Assembly: GCA_018798825.1 (NCBI GenBank)
Contig: CP076355.1
Location: 1,337,501-1,401,500 of the forward strand
Direction of reading: 5' to 3'
From: Ochrobactrum sp. BTU1
Lineage (GTDB): Bacteria; Pseudomonadota; Alphaproteobacteria; Rhizobiales; Rhizobiaceae
DNA length: 64,000 nucleotides
Position numbers and translations under genes: made by a program
In this document: one piece after another, positions 30,496-39,547 of the stretch
How positions within the stretch are numbered: position 1 is the first letter of the stretch
How the letters are laid out: each line of letters begins with the position of its first letter
Notes under the pieces: model-generated
Told to the model about the DNA's origin: nothing
Databases searched by the model: none
What the model saw: only the letters and a program-made list of their open reading frames with translations

Positions 30496-31046
30496 TTCAA
30501 CTGGATGAGGCGGATAATGGTGCCACCATAATTCCGCTCTTCATGAACGACGAATCGTTCATCCAGTTCCAGCGATGCTTCCGCTTCCTCTTCAAGCACG
30601 ATAAGTGCGTCAGGATTAAGCCAACTGCCTTCCAGTGCAGATAAAAGAGCCTTTTCCCCCATGCGGCGACCATAGGGTGGATCAGCAAATATCAGATCGA
30701 AAGGCTCCATCGTGCCCGCTTCACCAAGCTTGCAAGCATCGCGGCGCAGAACCTTGGTCTGGCCCTGAAGACCGAAAGCTTCGATGTTCTGTCGAAGAAT
30801 GCCGCGACCTTCCGCAGATTCTTCGACGAAGACCGCATAGCGAGCGCCGCGAGATAGCGCTTCGAGTCCGAGCGCGCCCGTTCCCGCGAAGAGATCCAGC
30901 ACGCGACCGCCGTCCACCTTATCGGGAAAGCTATGCGCGAGAATATTGAAGAGGCTTTCGCGCGTGCGATCCGTCGTTGGACGGATCGCATTTGTTGCAG
31001 GAGTTACGAGCGCGCGCCCGCGGAATTTACCGCCGACGATCCGCAC
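30474..31046 (-). CDS. rsmD: 16S rRNA (guanine(966)-N(2))-methyltransferase
   Basis: Methylates G966 of 16S rRNA. The best start is the GTG at 31046 (VRIVGGKFRGR), preceded by CAGGGGG, giving 190 residues, the family length. A longer in-frame reading goes through the Arg-rich tail of the upstream gene and is not expected to be real. SAM loop: LDLFAGTGALGLEALSRGA. Catalytic motif: FADPPYG. The gene overlaps the end of the pseudouridine synthase gene by 20 bases. Its C-terminal residues come from a dispersed repeat. Confidence 0.9.
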   Translation of the reverse strand: MRIVGGKFRGRALVTPATNAIRPTTDRTRESLFNILAHSFPDKVDGGRVLDLFAGTGALGLEALSRGARYAVFVEESAEGRGILRQNIEAFGLQGQTKVLRRDACKLGEAGTMEPFDLIFADPPYGRRMGEKALLSALEGSWLNPDALIVLEEEAEASLELDERFVVHEERNYGGTIIRLIQLKAHPEKV

Positions 31047-32928
31047 CGCTGCCCCCTGGCTTGCCACCGCGTGGCTTTCCATCGCCGGACCGGCCATTGC
31101 TCGGCTTTCCGCCTGAACCGCCACGATCCGGACCCTTGCCAAAGCCTCCTGGACCCTTCGACGGGTTACGACCTTCGCCAGAACGTGGTCCGCCACTGCG
31201 CGGGCCACGATCCGCGTTTCCGGCGCCAAAACGGCCTTCACCACGCGGACCTGAAGGCTTGCCGAAGCTGCGACCCTCATAACCACCCGATGATCTCTCA
31301 CCGCCTTCAGCCTTCAACTCGGCGCGCTCGCGCTTACCCGGACGGCGTTCCTGCTTGCGATCATCACGGCCTTCCGGACGTGGACTGCGCCCCTCTTGCG
31401 GACCCTCATAACGGCGCGGACGATCCTCGCGACCTTCTTCTCGGCGCTGATCACCATCCCCAAAACGGCGTGGGCGTTGCTGAAAATCACCTTCACCACG
31501 CGGGCTACGGCTTGCAGGACGTCCTTCTGAACGACCCGCTGGCCTGTCGGAACGCCCTTCTGAACGGCCCTCAAAACGACGCGGACGATCTTCACGACCT
31601 TCATCACGGCGCTGATCACCTTCTTCGAAACGACGCGGACGAGACTTGAAATCGCCTTCAGAGCGGTTTGCGCGTTCACCGCGAGCAGTAGCACGCGCGG
31701 CTTTTTCTGCTGCAGCTTTTTCACCCTGTGGGCGTGCGCCGGAGGCCATCCAGACATTCACCCCACCACGACGACGCGGTTCGATCTTGTCTTCTTTCTT
31801 TTCTGGACGCTTGCGGCGCTCAGGCTGGCTCGAAATCCATTCACGCTCGCGTGGCTGGCGGCGATACTCGCCCTCCTGCTCACGCGGCTCGCGCTGTTCC
31901 ATCTCGCGCGCAGTACGGCCCTGAACAACGGTGTTGGAGAATTCATTCAGAATTGGCGCATCGAAGTCCGCGCCAGATTCTTCTACGAGTTTTTCACCCA
32001 GCTGATCGCGCAAAATGCGGCCGCGAATTTCACGCACACCACCTTCTTCAAGATCACCGAGCTGGAAAGGACCAAACGAAACGCGGATCAGCCGTCCAAC
32101 AGTCAGGCCCAATGCGCCGAGAATGTTCTTAACTTCGCGGTTTTTGCCTTCGCGCAGACCAATAGAAATCCAGACATTAGCACCCTGCTCGCGCTCAAGC
32201 GTCGCTTCGATACTGCCATAAAAGACGCCATCAACGGCAATGCCGTTTTTCAACTCGTCAAGCTGCACCTGCGTGACCTTACCATGGGCGCGGACGCGGT
32301 AGCGACGCAGCCAGCCAGTCGACGGCAGCTCCAGAACACGCGACAGACCACCATCATTGGTGAGCAACAGCAGCCCTTCGGTATTGATATCGAGACGTCC
32401 GACAGAAAGCACACGTGGCATTTCAGCAGGCAGCGCTTCAAATACGGTCGGGCGGCCCTCAGGGTCACGGTTGGTAGTCACAAGGCCCGCAGGCTTGTGA
32501 TACAGCCACAACCGCGTGCGCTCAGCCTGCTTCAGCTGCTTGCCATCGACTGTGATGACATCCGTGCGCTTTACATTGATCGCCGGTGTGTCGAGAACCT
32601 TGCCGTTCACCGAAATACGGCCTGCCGCAATCATGGTCTCTGCTTCGCGGCGCGAAGCAATACCGGCACGGGCCAAACGCTTGGCAATGCGCTCGCTGGT
32701 ATCTTCACCCTCCTGCGGAGCACGAGATCCGAATTTGCGCGGCGCTCCGCGATCGTCATCACGACGAGGTCGATCATCGCGTGGCTTGCCGTCGCGAAAA
32801 CTATCGTCGCGGGGACCGGAGCGTCGCTCACCGCGTTCGCCACGCGTACCGCTTGGGCGGTCACCGCGGCCTTCGCCACGTCCATGCGGGGGACGTCGAC
32901 CGCCTTTGTTGTCGTCTTCTGTGCTCAT
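31027..32928 (-). CDS. RluB-type pseudouridine synthase with long disordered tail
   Basis: 633 residues, about twice the usual RluB size. Residues 1-75 are disordered and rich in Arg, Gly and Asp. An S4 RNA-binding domain follows (about 80-130, RLARAGIASRREAE). The catalytic domain is at about 135-330, with the active-site Asp in GRLDINTEGLLLLTNDGG. From about 335 to the end the sequence is low-complexity, repeating units such as EDRPRRFEG and GRSEGR. It probably modifies 23S rRNA, and the tail may bind RNA. Reading frames on the opposite strand here are artefacts of composition. Confidence 0.88.
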   Translation of the reverse strand: MSTEDDNKGGRRPPHGRGEGRGDRPSGTRGERGERRSGPRDDSFRDGKPRDDRPRRDDDRGAPRKFGSRAPQEGEDTSERIAKRLARAGIASRREAETMIAAGRISVNGKVLDTPAINVKRTDVITVDGKQLKQAERTRLWLYHKPAGLVTTNRDPEGRPTVFEALPAEMPRVLSVGRLDINTEGLLLLTNDGGLSRVLELPSTGWLRRYRVRAHGKVTQVQLDELKNGIAVDGVFYGSIEATLEREQGANVWISIGLREGKNREVKNILGALGLTVGRLIRVSFGPFQLGDLEEGGVREIRGRILRDQLGEKLVEESGADFDAPILNEFSNTVVQGRTAREMEQREPREQEGEYRRQPREREWISSQPERRKRPEKKEDKIEPRRRGGVNVWMASGARPQGEKAAAEKAARATARGERANRSEGDFKSRPRRFEEGDQRRDEGREDRPRRFEGRSEGRSDRPAGRSEGRPASRSPRGEGDFQQRPRRFGDGDQRREEGREDRPRRYEGPQEGRSPRPEGRDDRKQERRPGKRERAELKAEGGERSSGGYEGRSFGKPSGPRGEGRFGAGNADRGPRSGGPRSGEGRNPSKGPGGFGKGPDRGGSGGKPSNGRSGDGKPRGGKPGGSGADRRR

Positions 32929-33119
32929 CTGGTATTGGCCTTTCAGCAGCGCCGCCGTGTCGTCTTTCGCCCCTTTTCAACTGGGAAAGAGCTGTCCGGT
33001 CAAAAACGCCGTATAAATCCGTTCGTAAATCGGTTTTGATTTCGTGACTTATGCAGTAACAAATCGCTCATTAGCTTGCGAGCGAAATTTCCCTATCTTG
33101 GCTATGAAATGAGGTCGGT

Positions 33120-33593
33120 TTGAAAAAGGATGCAGATATTTCATCCCAGATATCAGTAAATCCAATGCAGATCGCCCTCCAAGAGGCCAAATCTGCAGCG
33201 CTGCGTGGCGAAGTGCCAATCGGGGCCGTCATCGTGCATGAAGGAGAAATCATCGCCAGCGCAGGTAACCGAACCCGCGAGTTGAACGACGTCACTGCCC
33301 ACGCGGAAGTGCTTGCAATTCGACATGCCGGCGAATTTCTCAAATCCGAACGTCTCCCCGATTGTGATCTTTACGTAACGCTTGAGCCTTGCGCTATGTG
33401 TGCCGCAGCAATCTCCTTCGCTCGTATTCGGCGGCTTTATTACGGTGCATCTGATCCAAAAGGCGGTGGCGTTGAATATGGGCCACGCTTTTACACGCTG
33501 CCCACATGCCATCATGTGCCTGATGTTTATGCCGGATTTTCCGAAGAAGAATCCCAGAAACTGCTCAGAGAGTTTTTTCGCGAGAAGCGGTAG
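33120..33593 (+). CDS. tadA: tRNA(Arg) adenosine-34 deaminase
   Basis: Converts A34 of tRNA-Arg to inosine. The protein has 157 residues. Zinc ligands are His61 in AHAEVL and Cys91/Cys94 in PCAMC, with Glu63 as proton shuttle. The substrate segment ARIRRLYYGASDPKGGG follows. The start is taken as a TTG after GAGG. An ATG 15 codons downstream (33165) would still include the whole deaminase domain, so the N-terminus is uncertain. It is divergent from the pseudouridine synthase gene, so two RNA-modification genes share this control region. Confidence 0.92.
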   Translation: MKKDADISSQISVNPMQIALQEAKSAALRGEVPIGAVIVHEGEIIASAGNRTRELNDVTAHAEVLAIRHAGEFLKSERLPDCDLYVTLEPCAMCAAAISFARIRRLYYGASDPKGGGVEYGPRFYTLPTCHHVPDVYAGFSEEESQKLLREFFREKR

Positions 33594-33599
33594 GCAAGC

Positions 33600-34160
33600 T
33601 TAATTAACGGCACGGCGACCAGTCATGTGACGCAGCGTATTATCGCGCAGCGCAAAATGGTGCACCAATGCCATGAACACATGACCAACAATTACAGCGA
33701 GCAAAACCCAACCCAGAAGACCGTGCGCCGCATTGCCTGGTGCGGTCAGTGCAGCATTCTGCACATCAGTCTGTTGGAAAACTTGGATGCCGAATGCAGA
33801 AAACCCGCGACCGCTCCCGTAACTGCGCAGTAACGCAAGCGCGGGAACTGCAAACATCAGTATATAAATAACCAAATGCCCCGCCGCGGCGAGTTGACCT
33901 ATCGCGCCCTGCTTTCGTGGCCGCTTGGATAGGTTCAGCAAGCCCCACACTCCACGCAACAACACAAGTATCAACAGGGAAAAGCCAATCGTGTGATGCG
34001 CAGACCAAAAGAAACTGTAGGCTGCACTATCCTTTATGAAAACCCGCAGAATGGCAGATATGAATTGCCAAAGGAAAAGGACGGCCATGAGCCAATGAAA
34101 CACACGACTGATGACGCCGTAACCATTGGGACCATCCCAAATCTGATTTGTTTTATCCAT
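33600..34160 (-). CDS. Cytochrome b561
   Basis: 186 residues with four membrane helices and conserved histidines in VFHWLMA, SAHHTIGF, AAGHLVIYI and GHVFMALVHHF, the arrangement that ligates two b haems in prokaryotic cytochrome b561. Such proteins move electrons between quinol and periplasmic partners or oxygen/superoxide. Upstream on the same strand are an FNR/FixK box (34217-34230) centred 63 bp before the start codon and a second palindrome, so expression is probably induced by low oxygen. Stop codons of tadA and this gene converge. Confidence 0.88.
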   Translation of the reverse strand: MDKTNQIWDGPNGYGVISRVFHWLMAVLFLWQFISAILRVFIKDSAAYSFFWSAHHTIGFSLLILVLLRGVWGLLNLSKRPRKQGAIGQLAAAGHLVIYILMFAVPALALLRSYGSGRGFSAFGIQVFQQTDVQNAALTAPGNAAHGLLGWVLLAVIVGHVFMALVHHFALRDNTLRHMTGRRAVN

Positions 34161-34216
34161 TACTGTACCCTAGTTTCCGAAAAGCAGCAGGATACGCTCT
34201 GACAGAATAGTTTCGT

Positions 34217-34230
34217 TGATTGAAATCAAA
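34217..34230 (-). promoter_or_regulatory. FNR/FixK-type anaerobox upstream of cytochrome b561
   Basis: TTGATTGAAATCAA fits TTGAT-N4-ATCAA exactly, the site of the Fnr/FnrN/FixK family. A -10-like TATCCT on the minus strand (34189-34194) is centred 32 bp from the box centre, the geometry of a class II activated promoter with the box at -41.5. The resulting transcript would have a 5' leader of about 22 bases. Confidence 0.65.
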
Positions 34231-34233
34231 TAT

Positions 34234-34250
34234 TGGTTAGAATAACCAAC
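34234..34250. promoter_or_regulatory. Perfect inverted repeat TTGGTTA-GAA-TAACCAA
   Basis: Seven-base arms around GAA, three bases upstream of the FNR box with respect to the cytochrome b561 gene. It could be a second operator for another regulator, or the remains of an additional site. No regulator can be named. Confidence 0.4.
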
Positions 34251-34331
34251 ATTAAAAATATTTAATATTTGAAAAGAACAGTCACAGAACAACGTCATTT
34301 TAATGACAAGCCGCGAAGTAAATAACAAAAA

Positions 34332-34360
34332 AAAGCCGGAAGATTGTTTCTTCCAGCTTT
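34332..34360 (-). terminator. Rho-independent terminator of the lipoprotein gene
   Basis: AAAGCCGGAAGA and TCTTCCAGCTTT pair with one mismatch. On the minus strand the stem ends in eight consecutive T bases. It lies 28 bp after the stop codon. Confidence 0.8.
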
Positions 34361-34388
34361 CTGATTTTTAAAAAATTATACTATAGTA

Positions 34389-35063
34389 TTAGTTCCAAGG
34401 AAGCAGATCACGCCAGCTCTTACTTCCGCCGCCAGCAGCTTTCTTACGCTCGCGTTCTTTCTGCGATTCATCCTGGCCCAATTCACCCACAGCTGCCGTC
34501 GATGCGGGCTGACGGTAACCGAGAGGCGGTTCACTGAGATAGCGGCGCGTCGTGGACGAGCCTTGCGTCTGCGCTTCACGCTGCTTCTTCAGCTCAGCAA
34601 CTTTCGCTGGATCAAATGTCGGCGTACGGGATTCATAGTCTTCGCGACGGCTGTTACCGCTTGGAAGAGAAGCCCGAAGATTATTGGCAACCGCTACGTC
34701 CTGTTCAACAGGCGAAACAAAGTTCGGGTTGTCGCGATTTGCAGTGATTTCATCACGCAGACGTTTACGGCGCTGCTCTGGTGATTCTGGCCACGAAGGA
34801 TCACCCGCGCTTGCAACGCTTTCCTGCGGAGCAGGCAGCGAGCCCTTGTCGCCCTGAGCAGGACGCACAAGATCAGGACGCGGCTTGTAATCGATGCGTT
34901 CTTTTTTCTTGCCCTGACCGAAGCTGGCCATGTTCGACATGTCGTCGAGGAGCTGCGCACTCGCCGTTTTGTCGGTTCCGTAGGTCGGCGACGATACACA
35001 TCCAGACAGTGCGAAACCCGCAACCGCCGTCATCAATACCAGAACTCGTCCTTCAATCTTCAT
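34389..35063 (-). CDS. Predicted lipoprotein of unknown function
   Basis: With the ATG at 35063, 224 residues. The signal peptide MKIEGRVLVLMTAVAGFA is followed by the lipobox LSGC, with Cys22 as lipidation site. The rest is hydrophilic, charged and Pro/Arg/Gln-rich, with no domain recognised, ending SWRDLLPWN. An upstream in-frame start (35120) would bury the signal peptide. It is probably tethered to the inner or outer membrane. It lies between ileS and cytochrome b561 and has its own terminator. Confidence 0.75.
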   Translation of the reverse strand: MKIEGRVLVLMTAVAGFALSGCVSSPTYGTDKTASAQLLDDMSNMASFGQGKKKERIDYKPRPDLVRPAQGDKGSLPAPQESVASAGDPSWPESPEQRRKRLRDEITANRDNPNFVSPVEQDVAVANNLRASLPSGNSRREDYESRTPTFDPAKVAELKKQREAQTQGSSTTRRYLSEPPLGYRQPASTAAVGELGQDESQKERERKKAAGGGSKSWRDLLPWN

Positions 35064-35302
35064 TAGCGCCACTTCTTTTACGCCTGTCGATTTTCTTTTC
35101 GTCAAAGGCTTCTTTGTCACCCTTGCCGCAAGAAACCGGCAACTCCAAGGCAGATTGCAAGTTTATCTCAAGGAGAGCCTTGTACATGAGAGCATCTCTA
35201 CGGGCAATCGCGATATTAACCGCTATTTCACCATGCTCTCACTCATCAAGGCAAGCCCTGTCGTGAAAAAGCCCGGACGCGCGATGCATCCGGGCATTAT
35301 TA

Positions 35303-38209
35303 TCAGGCTGAAAGCCGTCCGAGAGCCTTCAATTCATGCAGCGCTGCCGCGTCACGGGCCGAGACTTCCGGGAATTCCGCGTCCGAACCGACGTCGGTTG
35401 TGTATCGCCACGAACGCGCGCACTTCTCACCTTCTGCACGAACAGGAACGACCGCAACGCCCTTGACATCATCAAGCGTGAAAGCCTCAGCAGTTGCTGC
35501 AGCATCTGTAAGTGAGATGTCGCTGGTGATGCAGATTTCAGCGAAATCCAGACCTTCAAGCGAATCGGCGAGGCTCTTGTCAGTAATGTGGACAACCGGA
35601 GCTGCCTCCAGCGAAGAACCAATGCGCTTGTCTGCGCGTTCCAGTTCCAGCGCACCCGTAACAACGCGGCGAACATTACGAACCTTGCGCCACTTTTCAG
35701 CCAACACGTCATCGCGCCATTCAGCTGGAATCGCACGGAACTGCTCCAGATGCACCGATGTCGACTGTGGATAGCGGTCAAGCCATGCTTCTTCCGTGGT
35801 GAAAGGCAGCATTGGCGCAAGCCAGGTGGTTACGCGATCGAAGATTTCCCGCACAGTCTGAAGGGCGGCCTTGCGGCGAACACTCGACGGCGCATCGCAG
35901 TAGAGAGCATCCTTGCGGATATCGAAGTAGAAAGCCGAGAGTTCGACATTCATGAAGTCGATCAGTGCACGGGCAATGCGCTTGAAATCAAACGCGTCGT
36001 AGCCTGAGCGGACAACCTCATCGAGTTCGGCAAGACGATGCAGCATCAACCGCTCGAGTTCCGGCAGATCAGCGTGAGGCAAGGTTTCGCCTTGGTCATG
36101 GGCGAGGGTGCCAAGCATCCAGCGGATCGTGTTACGCAGTTTGCGATAGGCGTCGATATTGGTCTGAATGATATTCTTGCCAAGACGCTGATCTTCCCAA
36201 TAGTCGGTGGTCATCACCCACAGACGCAGGATGTCAGCGCCAGAATCCTTGATCACATCCTGCGGCGTGACAGTGTTTCCAAGCGATTTTGACATTTTCT
36301 TGCCGTTTTCATCCATGGTGAAACCATGGGTAACGACAGCGTTGTAGGGCGCGCGGCCACGCGTTCCGCAGCTTTCCAGCAGCGACGAATGGAACCAGCC
36401 GCGGTGCTGGTCAGACCCTTCAAGATAAACGTCGGCAGGCCACTTCATGTCCTCACGATCTTCGAGCGTGAAAGTATGCGTCGAACCAGAATCGAACCAA
36501 ACGTCGAGAATGTCGCGAACCTGCGTCCAGCCCTCATTTGCGCGGCTACCGAGGAAGCGTTCACGCGCACCTTCCGCAAACCATGCATCAGCACCCTCTT
36601 GCTCGAAAGCTTCGAGGATGCGCTTGTTGACGGCATCGTCCTGCAGGATATTGCCTTCTTCATCCGCGAAAACGCAGATCGGTACGCCCCAAGCCCGCTG
36701 ACGCGAAAGCACCCAGTCCGGGCGACCTTCGATCATTGAGCGCAAACGGTTCTGACCGGCAGCTGGAACGAAGCGGGTTTCCTCAATGGCCTTGAGTGAG
36801 CGCGAACGCAGCGTGGTTCCATCGCCGAGGTTCTTGTCCATATAGACGAACCACTGCGGGGTGTTGCGGAAAATTACCGGCTTCTTCGAGCGCCATGAAT
36901 GCGGATAGGAATGCTTCAGACGACCGCGTGCAAAAAGTCTATCATGCGCGATGAGCTGCTTGATGACAGCCTCGTTTGCATCGCCCTTCTTGCCGTTATC
37001 ATCGATAACACGCGCGGCACCGCCGTCGCGATCCGGACCAAAGCCAGGCGCATCCTTGGTGTAATAACCGTCATCGCCGACCGGGAAAGGAATGCTTGGA
37101 TCGATACCGCGCGCTTCCAGCTCACGAGCATTGTCCATCCAGGCTTCAAAATCTTCACGACCGTGGCTTGGTGCGGTGTGAACAAAACCCGTGCCGGCAT
37201 CGTCGGTTACGTGGTCGCCGGAAACCAGCGGCACTACAAATTCATATCCGCCGCCGAAGCCCTTAAGCGGATGTGAAAGCTCATTTCCTGCAAGTTCTTC
37301 GCTCGAGACATCGCGCAGACGCTTGAACTCAAGCTTAGCTTTCTTGGCGCATTCTTCAGAAAGCTTGTCAGCAAAAACCAGCTTTTCGCCGGGCTGAGGA
37401 CCGAAATCGTTCTCGGCAGCGACAACTTCGTACAGACCATAGGCAACGCGCGAGGAATAAGCCACCGCACGATTGCCCGGAATGGTCCAAGGGGTTGTAG
37501 TCCAGATAACAACGGAAGCGCCTGCCAGATCGCCAGTTCCGGCTACCGCGAACTTGACCCAGATCATATCCGACTCGATGTCGTGATATTCGACTTCGGC
37601 TTCAGCAAGTGCCGTGCGCTCGACAACCGACCACATGACCGGCTTCGAGCCGCGATAAAGCTGGCCAGTGACAGCAAACTTCAGGAGTTCGCCAGCGATC
37701 CGCGCTTCCGCATGGAAGTTCATGGTCGTGTATGGGTTTTCGAAATCACCGCAGATTGCAAGGCGTTTGAACTCTTCCGACTGGACTTTGATCCAGCCCG
37801 CCGCGAACTCACGGCATTCCTTGCGGAACTCGTTGATTGCGACTTCGTCCTTGTTTTTGCCCTGTGCGCGATATTTTTCTTCGATCTTCCACTCGATCGG
37901 CAGACCATGGCAATCCCAGCCCGGAACATAGTTCGAGTTGAAACCACGCATCTGGAACGAGCGCGTGATCACATCCTTGAGGATCTTGTTCAGCGCATGG
38001 CCGATATGGATATTGCCGTTTGCGTAAGGAGGGCCGTCATGCAGGACGTAAAGCGGACGGTCCTTGGCGTCTTCACGCAGCTTTTTGTAGAGGTTCATTT
38101 CCTCCCAACGCTGCACAAAAAGCGGCTCGCGCTGCGGCAGGCCTGCGCGCATCGGGAACTCGGTCTGCGGCAGATTGAGGGTTTTGGAATAATCGATCTT
38201 GTCGGTCAT
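35303..38209 (-). CDS. ileS: Isoleucyl-tRNA synthetase
   Basis: 968 residues from the ATG at 38209. Class I signature [11 protein letters not shown] is near the N-terminus and KKMSKSLGN near two-thirds. The editing domain lies between, with [14 protein letters not shown] and the [12 protein letters not shown] segment. The zinc-binding Cys set of the E. coli enzyme is incomplete: GEKCARSW has Ser for the second Cys, and the last pair is replaced by [11 protein letters not shown] start six codons upstream (38227) is also possible; longer readings run through leader hairpins. It charges tRNA-Ile and is essential. Confidence 0.97.
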   Translation of the reverse strand: MTDKIDYSKTLNLPQTEFPMRAGLPQREPLFVQRWEEMNLYKKLREDAKDRPLYVLHDGPPYANGNIHIGHALNKILKDVITRSFQMRGFNSNYVPGWDCHGLPIEWKIEEKYRAQGKNKDEVAINEFRKECREFAAGWIKVQSEEFKRLAICGDFENPYTTMNFHAEARIAGELLKFAVTGQLYRGSKPVMWSVVERTALAEAEVEYHDIESDMIWVKFAVAGTGDLAGASVVIWTTTPWTIPGNRAVAYSSRVAYGLYEVVAAENDFGPQPGEKLVFADKLSEECAKKAKLEFKRLRDVSSEELAGNELSHPLKGFGGGYEFVVPLVSGDHVTDDAGTGFVHTAPSHGREDFEAWMDNARELEARGIDPSIPFPVGDDGYYTKDAPGFGPDRDGGAARVIDDNGKKGDANEAVIKQLIAHDRLFARGRLKHSYPHSWRSKKPVIFRNTPQWFVYMDKNLGDGTTLRSRSLKAIEETRFVPAAGQNRLRSMIEGRPDWVLSRQRAWGVPICVFADEEGNILQDDAVNKRILEAFEQEGADAWFAEGARERFLGSRANEGWTQVRDILDVWFDSGSTHTFTLEDREDMKWPADVYLEGSDQHRGWFHSSLLESCGTRGRAPYNAVVTHGFTMDENGKKMSKSLGNTVTPQDVIKDSGADILRLWVMTTDYWEDQRLGKNIIQTNIDAYRKLRNTIRWMLGTLAHDQGETLPHADLPELERLMLHRLAELDEVVRSGYDAFDFKRIARALIDFMNVELSAFYFDIRKDALYCDAPSSVRRKAALQTVREIFDRVTTWLAPMLPFTTEEAWLDRYPQSTSVHLEQFRAIPAEWRDDVLAEKWRKVRNVRRVVTGALELERADKRIGSSLEAAPVVHITDKSLADSLEGLDFAEICITSDISLTDAAATAEAFTLDDVKGVAVVPVRAEGEKCARSWRYTTDVGSDAEFPEVSARDAAALHELKALGRLSA

Positions 38210-38267
38210 TTTACGCTTGCCTGTCATTCCCGCATGTTTTGATACGAGGGGAATATGCTTTGAACGG

Positions 38268-38323
38268 TCAGGAGGCTGCCAAACGCAGCCGGGAAAACTC
38301 AGGAGGCTGCGAGGCACAGCCGG
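38268..38323 (-). repeat. Two tandem hairpin repeats in the ileS leader
   Basis: TCAGGAGGCTGC occurs at 38268-38279 and again at 38299-38310, each followed by a CAGCCGG arm, with a period of 31 bases. Each unit folds as GGCTGC...GCAGCC or GGCTGC...CAGCC. On the minus strand they lie in the ileS leader, 59-115 bases before the start codon. Confidence 0.55.
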
Positions 38324-38475
38324 TCGCTCCCGGACCTTCCTGCCATGCGCCGCTTAAAAGCAGCGCCATCAAGGCTTAGAGGAAGGCCGGGCCAATAATT
38401 CGTATAGCCGTGCCGATGTGCCGAAAATCCGTCATCATGGGCACGCTTTTAGCAATGACCTTCGCAGGAATAAAG

Positions 38476-38507
38476 AGGCAGGGCGCAATAAACTTGCAGC
38501 CCTGCCT
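38476..38507 (-). terminator. Terminator of the MipA/OmpV-like gene
   Basis: AGGCAGGGC pairs with GCCCTGCCT around a 14-base loop. The minus-strand tail is CTTTATTCC, moderately T-rich. It lies about 32 bp after the stop codon. Confidence 0.6.
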
Positions 38508-38538
38508 CCGAAAACTTTACAGATTGACCGGATTTTTA

Positions 38539-39381
38539 TCAGTCGAGCGAGAAATCAAAACGATAGGTCGCAGATACGCCAACCATAAACTGGTTCGGCG
38601 AACCGTGCTGCTTCACGATGCTCGAATCCTTTGCCGGACCCTGAAGACGGCTATATTCGCCAAACAGACTGGTATCGATCTTGTCAGTTGCTTTCCAGGT
38701 GATGGCGCCGCCAACACCGACCGATTCCCAACCGCCACCCGGACGATATTCCTTCACACCCGATGCAACAGCTTCCTCAGCCGTTACGCCATAATAGGTC
38801 TTGAAGTAATCCTTGGAGGCGAAGGTTGCACGCGGGCCAGCCGAAACACGAACGACAGGCGTTACGTCATAGAACGCATCGGCGGCAACATCAGCGACAA
38901 CACCCTTGTGCGCGCGAATACCATGACGCACTTCACCGCGGACACGCAGCCAGTCAGTTGGGTAAACATCGACGAAACCACCGGCTTCACCGCCGAACTT
39001 GGTTTCGTGAAGACCATCAATCTTGGTGTCGCGCTCGAACATCAATTTGCCGACAGCACCAACACGGAAGCGATCCTGATCTATGAGTGCAAAAGAGACA
39101 TTGTCATTGCGCGATGAAAAGCGTTCTGCCTCACCCTGACGGCCAAGCGAAATCAGAGGCTGCGCTGAAAACCTATACTTGTTGGAACCTTCGAACTTCG
39201 GAGCAATCAGGCCAGCAGCACCCACCTTGAGATACCAGTCGCCAGACCAGAAATACTTGCGAGCCGGCTTGGCGGGTTCCGCAGCATAAACGTCTGTCTG
39301 CTGCATATCTGCAGCAACGGCCGAGAAAGAACCCACGAACAATGCAGCGCCTGTAATAAAGGCAAGGGAGATACGCGTCAC
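38539..39381 (-). CDS. MipA/OmpV family outer-membrane protein
   Basis: 280 residues from a GTG at 39381, preceded by GGAG. This start puts a clean signal peptide first (about residues 1-24, ending SAVAA). The mature part alternates hydrophobic and polar residues as a beta-barrel does, with KYFWSGDWYLKVGAAGLIAP, FSAQPLISLGRQGEAERF and a final YRFDFSLD strand. MipA in E. coli scaffolds murein synthesis; OmpV is a porin. Role here is unknown. Homology reading supports MipA/OmpV but no single partner can be named. Confidence 0.82.
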   Translation of the reverse strand: MTRISLAFITGAALFVGSFSAVAADMQQTDVYAAEPAKPARKYFWSGDWYLKVGAAGLIAPKFEGSNKYRFSAQPLISLGRQGEAERFSSRNDNVSFALIDQDRFRVGAVGKLMFERDTKIDGLHETKFGGEAGGFVDVYPTDWLRVRGEVRHGIRAHKGVVADVAADAFYDVTPVVRVSAGPRATFASKDYFKTYYGVTAEEAVASGVKEYRPGGGWESVGVGGAITWKATDKIDTSLFGEYSRLQGPAKDSSIVKQHGSPNQFMVGVSATYRFDFSLD

Positions 39382-39547
39382 ATGAAACTCCGATAAACAG
39401 CGCCCCGGAAACTTTAGGGGCATTTAATACTATGTGTACGGAATATGTAAAATTAAACTTAAATCTCAGGTAGAAATTACTACAGGCTTTTTCGCAGCAT
39501 GACTCTCAGAAGTGGAAATCCATTACGCGTCAGAACCGCCGTGGTAG

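Larger units (their letters stand above)
38210..38538. other. ileS leader and mipA terminator interval
   Basis: No gene is seen here. The interval holds a tandem 31-bp repeat forming two hairpins (38268-38323) and the mipA terminator (38476-38507). The first 100 bases are open in the ileS frame, but have no family homology and are regarded as 5' leader. Confidence 0.6.

Noticed and set aside
31052..31301. RsmD starting at 31301
   Set aside because: The added 85 residues are a shifted reading of the Arg-rich tail of the upstream gene. The GTG at 31046 has a ribosome binding site and matches the family start.
30933..31649. Long plus-strand frames opposite the pseudouridine synthase tail (His/Asp/Leu-rich)
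   Set aside because: They are the complement of a low-complexity Arg/Gly/Glu coding region. They show repetitive composition, no ribosome binding site and no family similarity.
31320..31720. CRISPR-like or tandem DNA repeats within the pseudouridine synthase gene
   Set aside because: Units vary in length and sequence, keep the reading frame, and encode the low-complexity tail. No regular spacer pattern exists.
38210..38317. N-terminal extension of IleS by up to 36 codons
   Set aside because: It runs through the leader hairpin repeats and has no family counterpart. [14 protein letters not shown] is the usual family start.
38268..38323. T-box riboswitch for ileS
   Set aside because: No T-box consensus sequence or antiterminator arrangement, and T-boxes are not expected in Alphaproteobacteria.
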